From Halorientalis litorea (GTDB lineage: Archaea; Halobacteriota; Halobacteria; Halobacteriales; Haloarculaceae): a stretch of 64,000 bases of DNA. A program made the translations under genes and the position numbers. The notes beneath the pieces were generated by a model that saw nothing but the letters and a program-made list of their open reading frames with translations, made no database searches and was not told the DNA's origin. Where the stretch lies: assembly GCF_023028225.1 (NCBI RefSeq), contig NZ_CP095482.1:1674001-1738000 (forward strand). The letters run 5' to 3'. Positions 52,229-60,829 of this stretch are shown piece after piece (position 1 is the stretch's first letter; the number at the start of each line of letters is the position of its first letter).

Positions 52229-52395
52229 CCGGCCCACTCGACCCGTTCGAGCGCGTCGGTACTGCAGTACGGACACGCGGGGTCGCGCAGGTCGGCCCGG
52301 TAGACGAACTCGCGGCCACAGTTCGGACAACGGTACCGGACGGCCTCCTCCCGGGACGGCGAAAACACGCGTCCGAGTGTCTCGAACAGTCCCAT
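52225..52395 (-). CDS. Zinc-ribbon protein of 56 residues
   Basis: The protein is one rubredoxin-like zinc ribbon: YRCPNCGREFVY then DPACPYCSTDAL (CxxC-x17-CxxC). An MGLFETLGRVFSPSRE leader precedes it. Short zinc ribbons of this kind are abundant in haloarchaea; the partner is unknown. It is convergent with and overlaps the membrane protein gene by 4 nt. Confidence 0.87.
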   Translation of the reverse strand: MGLFETLGRVFSPSREEAVRYRCPNCGREFVYRADLRDPACPYCSTDALERVEWAG

Positions 52396-52488
52396 ACCGG
52401 TGTGTACGCCGGTCGTGGTGTTAAGCCACACGCCGCCCGCGACACGCGTTCCGTACCGTTTTCCACCGCGCCCCCGTAGTCGGCCGCG

Positions 52489-52794
52489 ATGACCGACTCG
52501 GACGACACCGTCGCAGATATCGACGACGTACGTGACCGACTCACCGACCTGTTCGCCGACGCCGAGGCGGCCGGGGTCGAACGGGACGCGTTGGTCGGCT
52601 TACTGACCGCACACCTCGCCGCGATGCGGGGGAGCGTCCGCCTCCCGCTCTCGATGCCGCCGGACCGTGCCCGGGAGTTCACCGACCGGGCGAGCGACCA
52701 CCTCGGGGAGCGGGTGGAAGTCGAACTCCTCGTCTCCGAGGACGTGGTGACCGACCTCGAACTGCAACTGCAGGTGTTCGAGGCCGAGGAGTGA
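52489..52794 (+). CDS. Conserved haloarchaeal protein, 101 residues
   Basis: Acidic and helical, without cysteines or membrane segments. The C-terminal half (SVRLPLSMPPDRAREFTDRASDHLGERVEVELLVSEDVVTDLELQLQVF) suggests a small alpha/beta domain. I do not recognise the family. It is convergent with the rhodanese gene, with stops one base apart. Confidence 0.75.
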   Translation: MTDSDDTVADIDDVRDRLTDLFADAEAAGVERDALVGLLTAHLAAMRGSVRLPLSMPPDRAREFTDRASDHLGERVEVELLVSEDVVTDLELQLQVFEAEE

Positions 52795-52795
52795 C

Positions 52796-53116
52796 TCACG
52801 CCGTTTCGAGGTCGTACTCCCACTCGTCGTAGCCGCCGCTGAGACTGGCGACGACAGCATCGTCGTCGACTCCCTCGTACGATTCGAGGATGCGGCCCGC
52901 CTGGACCGAACTCTCCCCTTCCTGACAGACGAGAACGACCTCCTCGGCCCACTCGATGTCGTCGATGCGGTCCGCGAGTTCCGCGTACGGGAGGTTCCTC
53001 GCGCCGGGGATGTGCCCCGCCGCGAAGGCGTCCGGCGACCGCGTGTCGACTACCTGCACGTCGTCACCACGCGCGAGTTTCTCCTGGAGCGTCGCGTCGG
53101 ATATCCGCTCGACCAT
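52796..53116 (-). CDS. Single-domain rhodanese
   Basis: 106 residues. VQVVDTRSPDAFAAGHIPGARNLPYAEL is the rhodanese CH2A region and VVLVCQEGESSVQAG has the active-site Cys in the six-residue loop. It may transfer persulfide sulfur, for example in tRNA thiolation or cofactor synthesis. The divergent region to the next gene holds a palindrome at 53205-53219. Confidence 0.92.
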   Translation of the reverse strand: MVERISDATLQEKLARGDDVQVVDTRSPDAFAAGHIPGARNLPYAELADRIDDIEWAEEVVLVCQEGESSVQAGRILESYEGVDDDAVVASLSGGYDEWEYDLETA

Positions 53117-53204
53117 CTCGTCTCTGCCTTGGCCCCTCCGTCGCTAAAGCCCATCGCTAGCACCCCTCGACGCTCGTGTGTGGCACAAGAGCTATATGCT
53201 GGTG

Positions 53205-53219
53205 TGGTATAGCATACCA
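53205..53219. promoter_or_regulatory. Palindrome TGGTAT-AGC-ATACCA at a leaderless start
   Basis: A perfect 6-3-6 inverted repeat ending 3 nt before the ATG of the zinc-finger gene at 53223. A TATA-like CTATATG at 53192-53198 lies about 27 nt upstream of that ATG, so the palindrome covers the transcription start. It is a good position for a repressor site. Confidence 0.5.
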
Positions 53220-53222
53220 TGT

Positions 53223-53402
53223 ATGGCGTCAGCACCGAGCGACGACGATATGTTCGACCAGTTTCTCTCGAACCGTGGCCACGAAACCGAAGCAGTCGGC
53301 TGGGACCAGAGCTACAACAAACTCCAGTGTCCCGACTGCGGCGGACTCCACGACACGGCGGCGACAGAGTGCTCGGTGTGTGGGTGGGTCCCGGACGAGT
53401 AG
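53223..53402 (+). CDS. Zinc-finger protein (HVO_0416-like)
   Basis: 59 residues. An N-terminal MASAPSDDDMFDQFLSNRGH is followed by a zinc ribbon LQCPDCGGLHDTAATECSVCGW (CPxCG then CxVCG). I recognise the type from the haloarchaeal HVO_0416 zinc-finger family, without a known role. A TATA-like box about 27 nt before the ATG argues for a leaderless start. Confidence 0.87.
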   Translation: MASAPSDDDMFDQFLSNRGHETEAVGWDQSYNKLQCPDCGGLHDTAATECSVCGWVPDE

Positions 53403-53517
53403 GTACCCCCCCTCTTCGTCGTCGTGTCGTTCGTAGCCGATGGACTGACTCGTACGTCTACGGAGAGCAGCCGCTCGAGCGTCGCGCGAATGGGAGAATG
53501 GGGGGAGGGGCGTACCG

Positions 53518-53997
53518 CTACAGGTCGTCGAGCGAGTCGTGCAGGAACAGGCCCAGCGCGAGGTGATGGTACATCGCGTTCTCGACGCGCTCGCGCGCGT
53601 CGGTCGTGTCGTCCACGGAGTACTCTTTGGTCCGAACGAGTTCGTGCATCGAGAGGACGCCGTCGCTCTCGATGTCGTGCAGTCGCGGGTAGACCGTTCC
53701 GGGGCTGAGTTGTGCGTCGAACAGCCGCGACAGGTCGTCGATGAGTGCCTTTCCGTGCGTTCCATCCCGAAGCGTTATGAGCGCGACCAATATTTCGTCG
53801 AGATTCTGTTTGACGATCTCGTCGTCGAACGCGAACGACTCCTCGACGGCGAGTGTCTCCATGACCGAAGACAACACCTGCTCGGGCTCTCTCTCGTCTG
53901 CTCCCGGCTCACCGGGCGACGCGGTGTCGCCGCCAGCAGAGAGTTCTCGTATCAGCGTGTTCACCAGCCGACTCGTACTCACGTTATCTCCGGACAT
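53518..53997 (-). CDS. PadR-family transcriptional regulator
   Basis: 159 residues. The first 50 are a Ser/Glu-rich extension. The winged helix (FDDEIVKQNLDEILVALITLRDGTHGKALIDDLSRLFDAQLSPGTVYPRLHDIESDGVL) has the PadR-typical SPGTVYPRLH recognition helix, and the C terminus is helical for dimerisation. It is divergent from the winged-helix gene at 54216; a TATA-like TTATATACC (minus strand, about 54085-54095) may serve it. The ligand is unknown. Confidence 0.9.
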   Translation of the reverse strand: MSGDNVSTSRLVNTLIRELSAGGDTASPGEPGADEREPEQVLSSVMETLAVEESFAFDDEIVKQNLDEILVALITLRDGTHGKALIDDLSRLFDAQLSPGTVYPRLHDIESDGVLSMHELVRTKEYSVDDTTDARERVENAMYHHLALGLFLHDSLDDL

Positions 53998-54215
53998 GAC
54001 ACATCACGTGGACTCGCACCACGTCTTCCCCTCTGCCCCCGACACACATAACCCCCATCCCGCAACTTCTCCCCGCGAAAACGGGTATATAAAGGCGATT
54101 TCAGCCGCTGAAAACACCCCGCCTTTGATGTAGCTAGGCTCGGTCGGTGACCGGCTGAAGGGGGGCGAACCCATACGCAATATCTTTTTACGCGGGTGGC
54201 CAGTATGTCCCGATA

Positions 54216-54569
54216 GTGGACGAGGAACGTAGCATCGAACAAGTCCTCGACACCATCGGGGACGAACACGCACGTGCGATACTCGCTGCAATAAGCATCG
54301 AGCCGCAGTCGGCGAAGGAACTCGCCGAGGAGACTGGACTGTCGCTGCCGACTGTCTACCGTCGCATCGAGATACTCGAAGAACACGAACTCGTCAAAGA
54401 CCGGACGCTGGTCGCCGACGACGGCAACCACTACAAGATATACGAGTCGAACTTCGACTCGACCGTCATCTCGCTCGAAGAGGAGGGCGAGTACCGCGTC
54501 CGCATCTACCGCGAAGAGAACCTGCCCGACCGGTTCAGCCAACTCTGGGACGAACTCAATCCCGACTGA
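54216..54569 (+). CDS. Winged-helix transcriptional regulator (ArsR-like)
   Basis: 117 residues from a GTG. The helix-turn-helix is SAKELAEETGLSLPTVYRRIEIL, followed by a wing with KDRTLVADDGNHYKIYESNFD. It resembles the regulator at 10360. A T-rich promoter-like AATATCTTTTTAC lies about 30 nt upstream. A small membrane protein gene follows after 88 nt; this regulator-plus-membrane-protein pair is a recurrent haloarchaeal unit, so the membrane protein may be its sensor or target. Confidence 0.88.
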   Translation: MDEERSIEQVLDTIGDEHARAILAAISIEPQSAKELAEETGLSLPTVYRRIEILEEHELVKDRTLVADDGNHYKIYESNFDSTVISLEEEGEYRVRIYREENLPDRFSQLWDELNPD

Positions 54570-54657
54570 CCCGACCCGTGGCTGAACTGCTTACAGACTG
54601 ACCTGACTCGCGGCCGAACTGCTTATATTTATACCGGGCGCACGAGCAACCAACTGT

Positions 54658-54960
54658 ATGGTCGAGGTGGTGGCAATCGCCCGCGGAGTCTTGATTCTGA
54701 TGCGGCTCGTTACCTTCGGACTAACGCTCGGGCTGACGCTCATCAGTTTCCAAGCCTATCGCAAGAAACGCTCGGACAAACTCCAGACGGCTTTCATCGG
54801 CTTCGCGTTCATCAGTATGGGCGTTGCCGTCACCAACGTCATCACGCAACTCGGTGCGGAGGCTGGCGGAAACGAACTCCCGCTCGTGTTCCTCCAGATG
54901 ACGGAGACGATTCCGTTCATCGTCGGTTTCACGATGCTGTACCTCTCGCTGTACCGGTAG
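54658..54960 (+). CDS. Small membrane protein paired with the winged-helix gene
   Basis: 100 residues with three hydrophobic helices (about 4-28, 40-62 and 74-98) and a cytoplasmic basic loop YRKKRSDKLQ. From memory it resembles the haloarchaeal DUF7521 type, which sits next to winged-helix regulators. TATATTTATACC lies about 25-35 nt upstream of the ATG, so it may also have its own promoter. Confidence 0.8.
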   Translation: MVEVVAIARGVLILMRLVTFGLTLGLTLISFQAYRKKRSDKLQTAFIGFAFISMGVAVTNVITQLGAEAGGNELPLVFLQMTETIPFIVGFTMLYLSLYR

Positions 54961-55009
54961 CGACGCCAAGCCACGCCGTTTATGAGTTAGCAGGCCTATA
55001 AATGGTTCA

Positions 55010-56851
55010 ATGACCGACGCAACGCCCGAAGTAGTCCGGCTGTTTGGGGGGCCGGGGAGTGGGAAGACGACGGCTCTCTTGGACCGAGTCGAGGAGCTAC
55101 AGGCCGACGGTGTCGACGTGCGAGACATCCTCGTCGTCTCGTACACCCGCGCCGCCGCCGCCGAGATACGCGAACGACTGGCCGACCGACTCGACACGAC
55201 GCCCCGTGCCCTCCGTGGCAACGTCTGCACGATGCACGCCAAGGCCTACGAACTCCTCAACCTCTCCCGCGGCGACGTGGTGGGCGAGTCCGACAAAGAG
55301 GAGTTCTGTGAGGAGTACGGCATCGAGTACGAGGACGAGAACAAGGGCGCGCGCCGCCGGAGCGCGCGCTCGACGACCATCGGGAACAAGGTCATCGCCA
55401 CCAGCCAGTGGCTCCAGCGGACGCGCCGCGACGTGGCCGACTGGTACGACGTTCCGTTCAAGTGGGACGAGGAGGAGGTTCGGCTCCCGCCGGACATCGA
55501 CCAGAACGCCCAGACGGGGAACAAGTACACGCCGACGTGGCCCACCGACGACGACCGGACCGACGTGCCGGAGTCGATTCGCGCGTGGCGCGCCTACAAG
55601 GGCGAACACGACCTCATCGGCTTCGCCGACATGCTCGAACGGGTCAAGCAACGCTCCATGCTCCCGAACGTCGACTATCTGGTCATCGACGAGTTTCAGG
55701 ACATCACGACACTCCAGTACGACGTGTACGAGGAGTGGAAATCACACATGGAGAAGGTACTCATCGCGGGCGACGACGACCAGGTCGTCTACGCGTGGCA
55801 GGGTGCCGACCCGGACCTCCTGCTCGACGAGGACGTGACCGAAGACGAAGTCCTGCCCAACTCCTATCGCCTGCCCTCCAGCATCCTCAACGTCGTCAAC
55901 CGGGAGATAAGCCACATCGACAAACGCCAAGAGAAAGACCTCGAACCGCGAAAGGAGGGGGGCCGAGTCACGGCCGTCCGTGGCCCGTCGATGCTCGATT
56001 TGGTCCGCAACGTCCGTTCGACCGTCGAGGAGGACGCCGACGGGACGGCCATGATACTGTTCCGCGCCCGGTACCAGATGTTCCAGTTCATCGACGAGTT
56101 CATCGGCGAGGGGATTCCGTTCCAGTGTCTCACTGACCAGCGGATGTGGACCGACCGCCTCACCCAGTACGTCGACGCCGTCGAGGGGATGGCGGAGGAC
56201 GAACCCATCACCGCCCTGCAGGCCCGCAGGCTGGCGGACATGCTCGCCGACTCGGCGTTCGGCACCGGCGAACGCGACGACTTCTTCGACGCCATCGACG
56301 AGCGTCAGGAGGCGGCCGACACCGACGACCTCGCCGAGATACTCGTCGACCCCGAGTTCGTCCGCGACCACGTTCCGTTCGCGCCCGACCCGCGCTCGGC
56401 CGCCGACATGCTCCGGAAAGTCACCAACTTCCAAGAACGCTCCGTGGACGCGTACTTCTCGGGCGAGTACCGCGACGTGGACCGTGACCGAGTGCGTCTC
56501 GGTACCATCCACTCCGCGAAGGGTCGCGAGGCCGACCACGTGTTCGTCGCCACCGACCTCACCGAGAAGGTAGTCGAGCAGATGGCTGCCACCGTCGAAC
56601 AGGAGGACCGGGAGGTACCCGGGACCGACGAGTTCACCAAACACACCGACCCCGTTCCGACGTTGACCGACAACGAACGCCGCGTATTCTACGTCGGGAT
56701 GAGCCGTGCCCGCGAACGCCTCGTCCTGTTGGAGGGGTTGGTCGACGGCGCGCCCACGCTCCCAATCGACGTGTTGCTGGAGAACGAACCGAGCGAGAAA
56801 TCCATCGAGCAACTCGTCGACGAAGCCGAGAACGCCGTCGCCGTGAAGTAG
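55010..56851 (+). CDS. UvrD/Rep-type superfamily 1 DNA helicase
   Basis: 613 residues. Walker A is FGGPGSGKTTALLDRV, motif II is VIDEFQDITTLQ, motif III is GDDDQVVYAWQGADP and motif VI is YVGMSRARERLVLL. It is shorter than bacterial UvrD (about 720), with the loss mainly in the 2B region. It probably unwinds DNA during repair. The gene has TATA-like GGCCTATAAATGG about 20 nt before the ATG. Confidence 0.93.
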   Translation: MTDATPEVVRLFGGPGSGKTTALLDRVEELQADGVDVRDILVVSYTRAAAAEIRERLADRLDTTPRALRGNVCTMHAKAYELLNLSRGDVVGESDKEEFCEEYGIEYEDENKGARRRSARSTTIGNKVIATSQWLQRTRRDVADWYDVPFKWDEEEVRLPPDIDQNAQTGNKYTPTWPTDDDRTDVPESIRAWRAYKGEHDLIGFADMLERVKQRSMLPNVDYLVIDEFQDITTLQYDVYEEWKSHMEKVLIAGDDDQVVYAWQGADPDLLLDEDVTEDEVLPNSYRLPSSILNVVNREISHIDKRQEKDLEPRKEGGRVTAVRGPSMLDLVRNVRSTVEEDADGTAMILFRARYQMFQFIDEFIGEGIPFQCLTDQRMWTDRLTQYVDAVEGMAEDEPITALQARRLADMLADSAFGTGERDDFFDAIDERQEAADTDDLAEILVDPEFVRDHVPFAPDPRSAADMLRKVTNFQERSVDAYFSGEYRDVDRDRVRLGTIHSAKGREADHVFVATDLTEKVVEQMAATVEQEDREVPGTDEFTKHTDPVPTLTDNERRVFYVGMSRARERLVLLEGLVDGAPTLPIDVLLENEPSEKSIEQLVDEAENAVAVK

Positions 56852-56878
56852 ACCGCGTTTCGGGCCGTCTTTTCTCCG

Positions 56879-57121
56879 TCACTCCCCGTCGTCCGGTTCC
56901 TTGACCACCGCGTCGACGACCCGTCCGGCCACGAGTCCCGGGAGGTCGCCGGGCGTCAGGACGTACTCCTCGACTGCAATCATCAGCCCCGCGAGGAGCA
57001 GGAACCCGGCACCGAACAGCGTCTCCCCGCGGAGCAGGAAGTCGACGCCGACGAACGCCACGTGGGCGGCGAGGACGAGCGTCACCAGCAAGCCGACGCT
57101 CCCGAGGATACCACGACCCAT
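56879..57121 (-). CDS. Small two-helix membrane protein
   Basis: 80 residues from the ATG at 57121 (MGRGILGSVGLLVTL). Two hydrophobic helices at about residues 5-25 and 32-52 are followed by VLTPGDLPGLVAGRVVDAVVKEPDDGE. From memory this is a short family common in haloarchaea (DUF7533-like), function unknown. An upstream in-frame ATG would add ten basic residues that look non-native. Convergent with the helicase gene. Confidence 0.75.
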   Translation of the reverse strand: MGRGILGSVGLLVTLVLAAHVAFVGVDFLLRGETLFGAGFLLLAGLMIAVEEYVLTPGDLPGLVAGRVVDAVVKEPDDGE

Positions 57122-57204
57122 CTCGGACGGGCGTTTGCGGTCTGCGGGCAAAAACAGTTCGACCGCCCCGCAACGCTGACAACCACCCGCGCCGAGAGGC
57201 CGGT

Positions 57205-57579
57205 ATGGTCTCCCCCGCGAACCGCACGATACTCAGTTCGTTTCTGGCTGCCCTGTTCGTCGTCGTGGCCGACGCCGCCCTCGGCATCTCGGCGTCGTTG
57301 CCGTTCGGCGAGTTGCTCGTCGGCTTGCTCGTGTTTCCGGGCTTTACCCTCCTCCTGCCACAGGCGTACTTCGCGTGGCGGAGCGACGACGAGGCGATGG
57401 TCCGCCGGCACGTCTGGGCCGGCTGTGGGCTGTCGGCACTGGTCGTGTTCGGGACGGCGGTCAACACCGGCCCGCCGGAGCGGTGGGGACTCCTCGGCGT
57501 GGCGTGTGCCCTCCTCGCCGTCCCGGTCGGCATCACCGCCCGCGAGCAGTACCGGGCCACCCTCGTCGGGGACGAATGA
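57205..57579 (+). CDS. Small membrane protein, four predicted helices
   Basis: 124 residues with hydrophobic segments at about 8-30, 33-52, 70-88 and 92-110. No domain is recognised. It is followed 35 nt later by riboflavin synthase on the same strand, so the two may be co-transcribed; nothing links them functionally. Confidence 0.75.
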   Translation: MVSPANRTILSSFLAALFVVVADAALGISASLPFGELLVGLLVFPGFTLLLPQAYFAWRSDDEAMVRRHVWAGCGLSALVVFGTAVNTGPPERWGLLGVACALLAVPVGITAREQYRATLVGDE

Positions 57580-57614
57580 ACAACGCGTTTAGGCACACAC
57601 TCCCTAGGCCGGGT

Positions 57615-58289
57615 ATGTTCACTGGCATCGTCGAGGAGACAGGTGAAATCGTCGACGTGACCGACGACGAGGGTGGGCGGCGGGTCCGCGTACAGGCCGC
57701 CCTCGACGGCCTACACCACGGGCAGAGCATCGCCATCAGCGGTGCCTGTCTGACCGTCGAGGAGTTCGGGACGGGTGCCGAGTCCGACGACTCGGCACGT
57801 CGGGAGACGGAGTCTCCCGGGAACTGGTTCGACCTCTTTCTCTCCCGAGAGACCCTCGAACGGACGTATCTCGGCGAGTTGGGCGTCGGGGACAGTGTGA
57901 ACGTCGAGCGCGCACTGCCCGCCGACGGGCGACTCGACGGCCACATCGTGCAGGGTCACGTCGACGGGACGGCGGAAGTGACTGCCGTGGAGCAACTGGG
58001 GGACGACTGGGAGTTCCGGTTCTCGGTCCCGGACGGACTCGGCCGGTACCTCGTCGAGAAGGGATCGGTGACCGTCGACGGTATCAGTCTCACCGTCGCG
58101 GACCGCGGGGCCGACGACTTCGGTGTGGCCATCATCCCGGCCACCTACGACCTCACGACGCTCTCGGCGAAGTCGGTCGGTGACCCGGTCCACCTCGAAG
58201 TCGACGTGGTGGCCAAGTACGTCGAACGACTGCTCACCGCCGGCGAGGACGTGACGGCGAGTCAGACGCCCTACGCAGACCGGGAGTAG
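57615..58289 (+). CDS. ribE: Riboflavin synthase
   Basis: 224 residues made of two homologous lumazine-binding beta-barrels. The first has MFTGIVEETG and QSIAISGACLTVEEF, the second has DGHIVQGHVDGTAEV and GSVTVDGISLTVAD. The first barrel carries an insertion of about 25 acidic residues after GACLTVEEF. It dismutates two lumazine molecules to riboflavin. This is the bacterial-type (alpha-trimer) enzyme rather than the archaeal RibC type, as in other haloarchaea. Convergent with the PrsW gene. Confidence 0.95.
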   Translation: MFTGIVEETGEIVDVTDDEGGRRVRVQAALDGLHHGQSIAISGACLTVEEFGTGAESDDSARRETESPGNWFDLFLSRETLERTYLGELGVGDSVNVERALPADGRLDGHIVQGHVDGTAEVTAVEQLGDDWEFRFSVPDGLGRYLVEKGSVTVDGISLTVADRGADDFGVAIIPATYDLTTLSAKSVGDPVHLEVDVVAKYVERLLTAGEDVTASQTPYADRE

Positions 58290-59315
58290 TCACTCGAACT
58301 CCGTCCGGTCGGGCTGTATCGCCTCGCCGCCGTTCGGATGGTTGACCTGCCGATAGGCGGCGTTGTACTTCGCGAGCTTTCGGAGCAGGAGATAGCCGAA
58401 CAGTCCGTCGTAGAGGACGACGAACCCGAGGAACGCGACGAACTCGCCCACGGCGAACAGTTCGGTGATGCCCGGAACCAGTACCGTCGCCGAGACGTTG
58501 TACGTTCCGTGGACGGCGGCGGCGACGATGATACCCTTCACGACCAGCGGGCCGGCGTGGTCGCGGTTGAACTTCGCCAACCCGAGGTAGTAGCCCGCGA
58601 ACGCCGAGTAGATGACGTGGCCTGGCCCGGCGAGCGCGCGGACGGCGGCGATGTCGCTGCCCGCGGTGACCACCCCGACCATCTGTGCCGCGCCCTCGAT
58701 GGAGCGGGTGATGTACAGCGCGTTCTCGATGGTCGCGAAGCCGAGGCCAGCGACCGCGCCGTACACCGCGCCGTCGATGACGGCGTCGAACGACGGCGAG
58801 CGGTAGGCGTGCAGGCGGACCGCGAGCAGTTTCACTGCCTCTTCGACGGGGCCGACGACGAGGAAAAAGAGCGCGAAGGCCCCGAAAATCGGGACGGCCC
58901 CGAACCCGGAGCCGATACCGGCGACGTACGGTCCCAACTCGGTGTTGAGGATGCCCGCGAAACTGGCGAAGAGGACGCCGAGTAGGAACGTCGCGACGAG
59001 CAGTTCCAGCGGTTCGGACGTCGTTACGTCGGCGTACCAGAGGTACGCGGCGAGCAAGCCCGCCGGGACTGCCGAGAGGACGACGAACGCCCCGACGACG
59101 GGGTCCGTCACGAGGCCGAGGCCGCCGAGCGCGAACTGGCCGACGAGGATGAGGACGGCGAGGCCGACCACGAACAACCGAACTGCGGCGACGGCGGTCC
59201 CGTAGAGCCAGACGGAGAATCGGTCGAGCCGTGACCGGACTTCCCACTGGGATATCTCGTAGAGGTCCATCGTCCCGTCGTCTCGGGCCTCGACCGGGTC
59301 CCGTCGCTCGCCCAT
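58290..59315 (-). CDS. PrsW-family intramembrane metalloprotease
   Basis: 341 residues with about eight helices. The PrsW metal/catalytic motifs are visible: VVGPVEEAVKLLAVR (EExxK), GLGFATIENALYI (Glu) and GPGHVIYSAFAGYYLG plus VKGIIVAAAVHGTYN (His). PrsW-type proteases cleave membrane proteins such as anti-sigma factors in bacteria; the archaeal substrate is unknown. The start at 59315 follows a longer open frame that is not protein-like. Confidence 0.9.
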   Translation of the reverse strand: MGERRDPVEARDDGTMDLYEISQWEVRSRLDRFSVWLYGTAVAAVRLFVVGLAVLILVGQFALGGLGLVTDPVVGAFVVLSAVPAGLLAAYLWYADVTTSEPLELLVATFLLGVLFASFAGILNTELGPYVAGIGSGFGAVPIFGAFALFFLVVGPVEEAVKLLAVRLHAYRSPSFDAVIDGAVYGAVAGLGFATIENALYITRSIEGAAQMVGVVTAGSDIAAVRALAGPGHVIYSAFAGYYLGLAKFNRDHAGPLVVKGIIVAAAVHGTYNVSATVLVPGITELFAVGEFVAFLGFVVLYDGLFGYLLLRKLAKYNAAYRQVNHPNGGEAIQPDRTEFE

Positions 59316-59421
59316 GGTTCGCCGGACGGGGGGCGCGCACCTAACGCTTTGGTCGGCCTGTTCCGACGCGACCCACGCCGGAAGCGGAGCGGTTTTTGAC
59401 GTGCCGCCCATACACTGGGTA

Positions 59422-60042
59422 ATGACCGTCAAAGCAGGCGTCGTCGCGGTCCAAGGCGACGTGAGCGAACACGCCGCCGCCGTCCGCCGTGCGGCCGAGG
59501 CCCACGGCGAGACGGCCGAAGTGGTCGAAATCCGCACGTCTGGACTGGTCCCCGACTGTGACATCCTCCTGTTGCCCGGCGGCGAGTCCACGACCATCTC
59601 GCGACTCCTCGAACGCGAGGGTATCGACGCGGAAATCCGCGACCACGTCGCCGCCGGGAAGCCAGTTCTGGCTACGTGCGCCGGTCTCATCGTCGCCTCG
59701 ACGGACGCGAACGACGAACGCGTGGACACGCTCGACATCCTCGACGTGACCGTCGAACGCAACGCCTTCGGCCGACAGAAGGACAGTTTCGAGGCACCGC
59801 TCTCCGTCGCGGGTCTCGACGACCCGTTCCACGCCGTGTTCATCCGCGCACCCCTCATCGGTGAGGTCGGTGACGGCGACGACTCACGCACGGACGCCGA
59901 CGGCGTCGAAGTACTCGCGGAGTGGGACGGCCGCCCCGTCGCCGTCAGGGATGGCCCCGTCGTCGGCACGTCGTTCCACCCCGAACTCACGGACGACGCG
60001 CGTCTCCACCGTCTCGCCTTCTTCGACCGCACGCCCGCCTGA
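59422..60042 (+). CDS. pdxT: Pyridoxal 5'-phosphate synthase glutaminase subunit
   Basis: 206 residues. VVAVQGDVSEHAAAV is the family start, LLLPGGESTTISRLL the glycine-rich oxyanion loop, VLATCAGLIVAS carries the nucleophile Cys and GTSFHPELTDD the His-Glu pair. It releases ammonia from glutamine for PdxS. The PdxS gene is not in the window. TTTTTGACGTG lies about 30 nt upstream of the ATG. Confidence 0.96.
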   Translation: MTVKAGVVAVQGDVSEHAAAVRRAAEAHGETAEVVEIRTSGLVPDCDILLLPGGESTTISRLLEREGIDAEIRDHVAAGKPVLATCAGLIVASTDANDERVDTLDILDVTVERNAFGRQKDSFEAPLSVAGLDDPFHAVFIRAPLIGEVGDGDDSRTDADGVEVLAEWDGRPVAVRDGPVVGTSFHPELTDDARLHRLAFFDRTPA

Positions 60043-60089
60043 CCCGGAAGTCGGGAGGGTTTTTGCCCCGCGTCGCCGTGACTGTGGGT

Positions 60090-60536
60090 ATGGATGCTAC
60101 TATCGAGGCCGTGCGGGTCGCCGGAACGCCGACCGGCCCCGTCCCCGTCGTTCTCCTCGCTACCCCCGAGGAGGACGACGTACTCCCCATCTTCGTCGGG
60201 TTCGACGAGGCAGTCAGTATCGCCCGCGGCCTCGACGCCGACGGCATCGGCCGCCCGCTGACCCACGACCTCACGCTCGACATCGTGGAAGAACTGGGCG
60301 GGCGCGTCACCCGCGTCGTCGTCTCGGCCGTCGAGGACGGCACCTACATCGCGGACCTCCACATCGACAGCCCCCGCGAGGAACTCGTCGTCGACGCGCG
60401 CCCGAGCGACTCACTCGCGCTCGCGGCCCGCACGAACGCCCCCATCGAAGTCGCAGAAGCTGTCTTCGAGGACGGCCGCCGCGACCCCGAAGAGTTCGAC
60501 GACTTGGACGACATCCGGGAGGCGATGGGCGGATGA
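60090..60536 (+). CDS. Bifunctional nuclease-family (DUF151) protein
   Basis: 148 residues. The DUF151/BFN core is VVLLATPEEDDVLPIFVGFDEAVSIARGLDADGIGRPLTHDL followed by VEDGTYIADLHI and VDARPSDSLALAARTNAPI. Plant and bacterial members have reported nuclease activity or a role in transcription antitermination; the archaeal role is not known. It overlaps hisE by ATGA. Confidence 0.92.
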   Translation: MDATIEAVRVAGTPTGPVPVVLLATPEEDDVLPIFVGFDEAVSIARGLDADGIGRPLTHDLTLDIVEELGGRVTRVVVSAVEDGTYIADLHIDSPREELVVDARPSDSLALAARTNAPIEVAEAVFEDGRRDPEEFDDLDDIREAMGG

Positions 60537-60826
60537 GCGACACCGACGAGGTACTCGACGAACTGTTCGCCGTCGTCGAGGACCGCAAGGAGACGCTGCC
60601 GGAGGACTCCTACACCGCGTCGCTGTTCACCCACGAGAAAGGGGAGAACGCGGTGCTGGAGAAACTCGGCGAGGAGACGACGGAACTCCTGCTGGCTGCG
60701 AAAGACGACGACCACGAAGAAATCGCCCACGAGGCTGCCGACATCGTCTATCACATGCTCGTCTTGCTCTCGATGAAGGGGATGGACGTGGCGGACTTGC
60801 GGGCGGAGTTGCGGGACCGGCGGTAG
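60533..60826 (+). CDS. hisE: Phosphoribosyl-ATP pyrophosphatase
   Basis: 97 residues. The MazG/HisE-type helical fold is seen in SYTASLFTHEKGENAVLEKLGEETTELLLAAKD and HEAADIVYHMLVLLSMKGM, where the paired Glu and Asp residues bind Mg. It hydrolyses PR-ATP to PR-AMP in histidine synthesis. Its start overlaps the stop of the DUF151 gene. Confidence 0.95.
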   Translation: MSDTDEVLDELFAVVEDRKETLPEDSYTASLFTHEKGENAVLEKLGEETTELLLAAKDDDHEEIAHEAADIVYHMLVLLSMKGMDVADLRAELRDRR

Positions 60827-60829
60827 GTC

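Noticed and set aside
59861-60532. In-frame extension upstream of hisE
   Set aside because: Arg-rich shadow of pdxT and the DUF151 gene; the hisE start at 60533 overlaps by ATGA.
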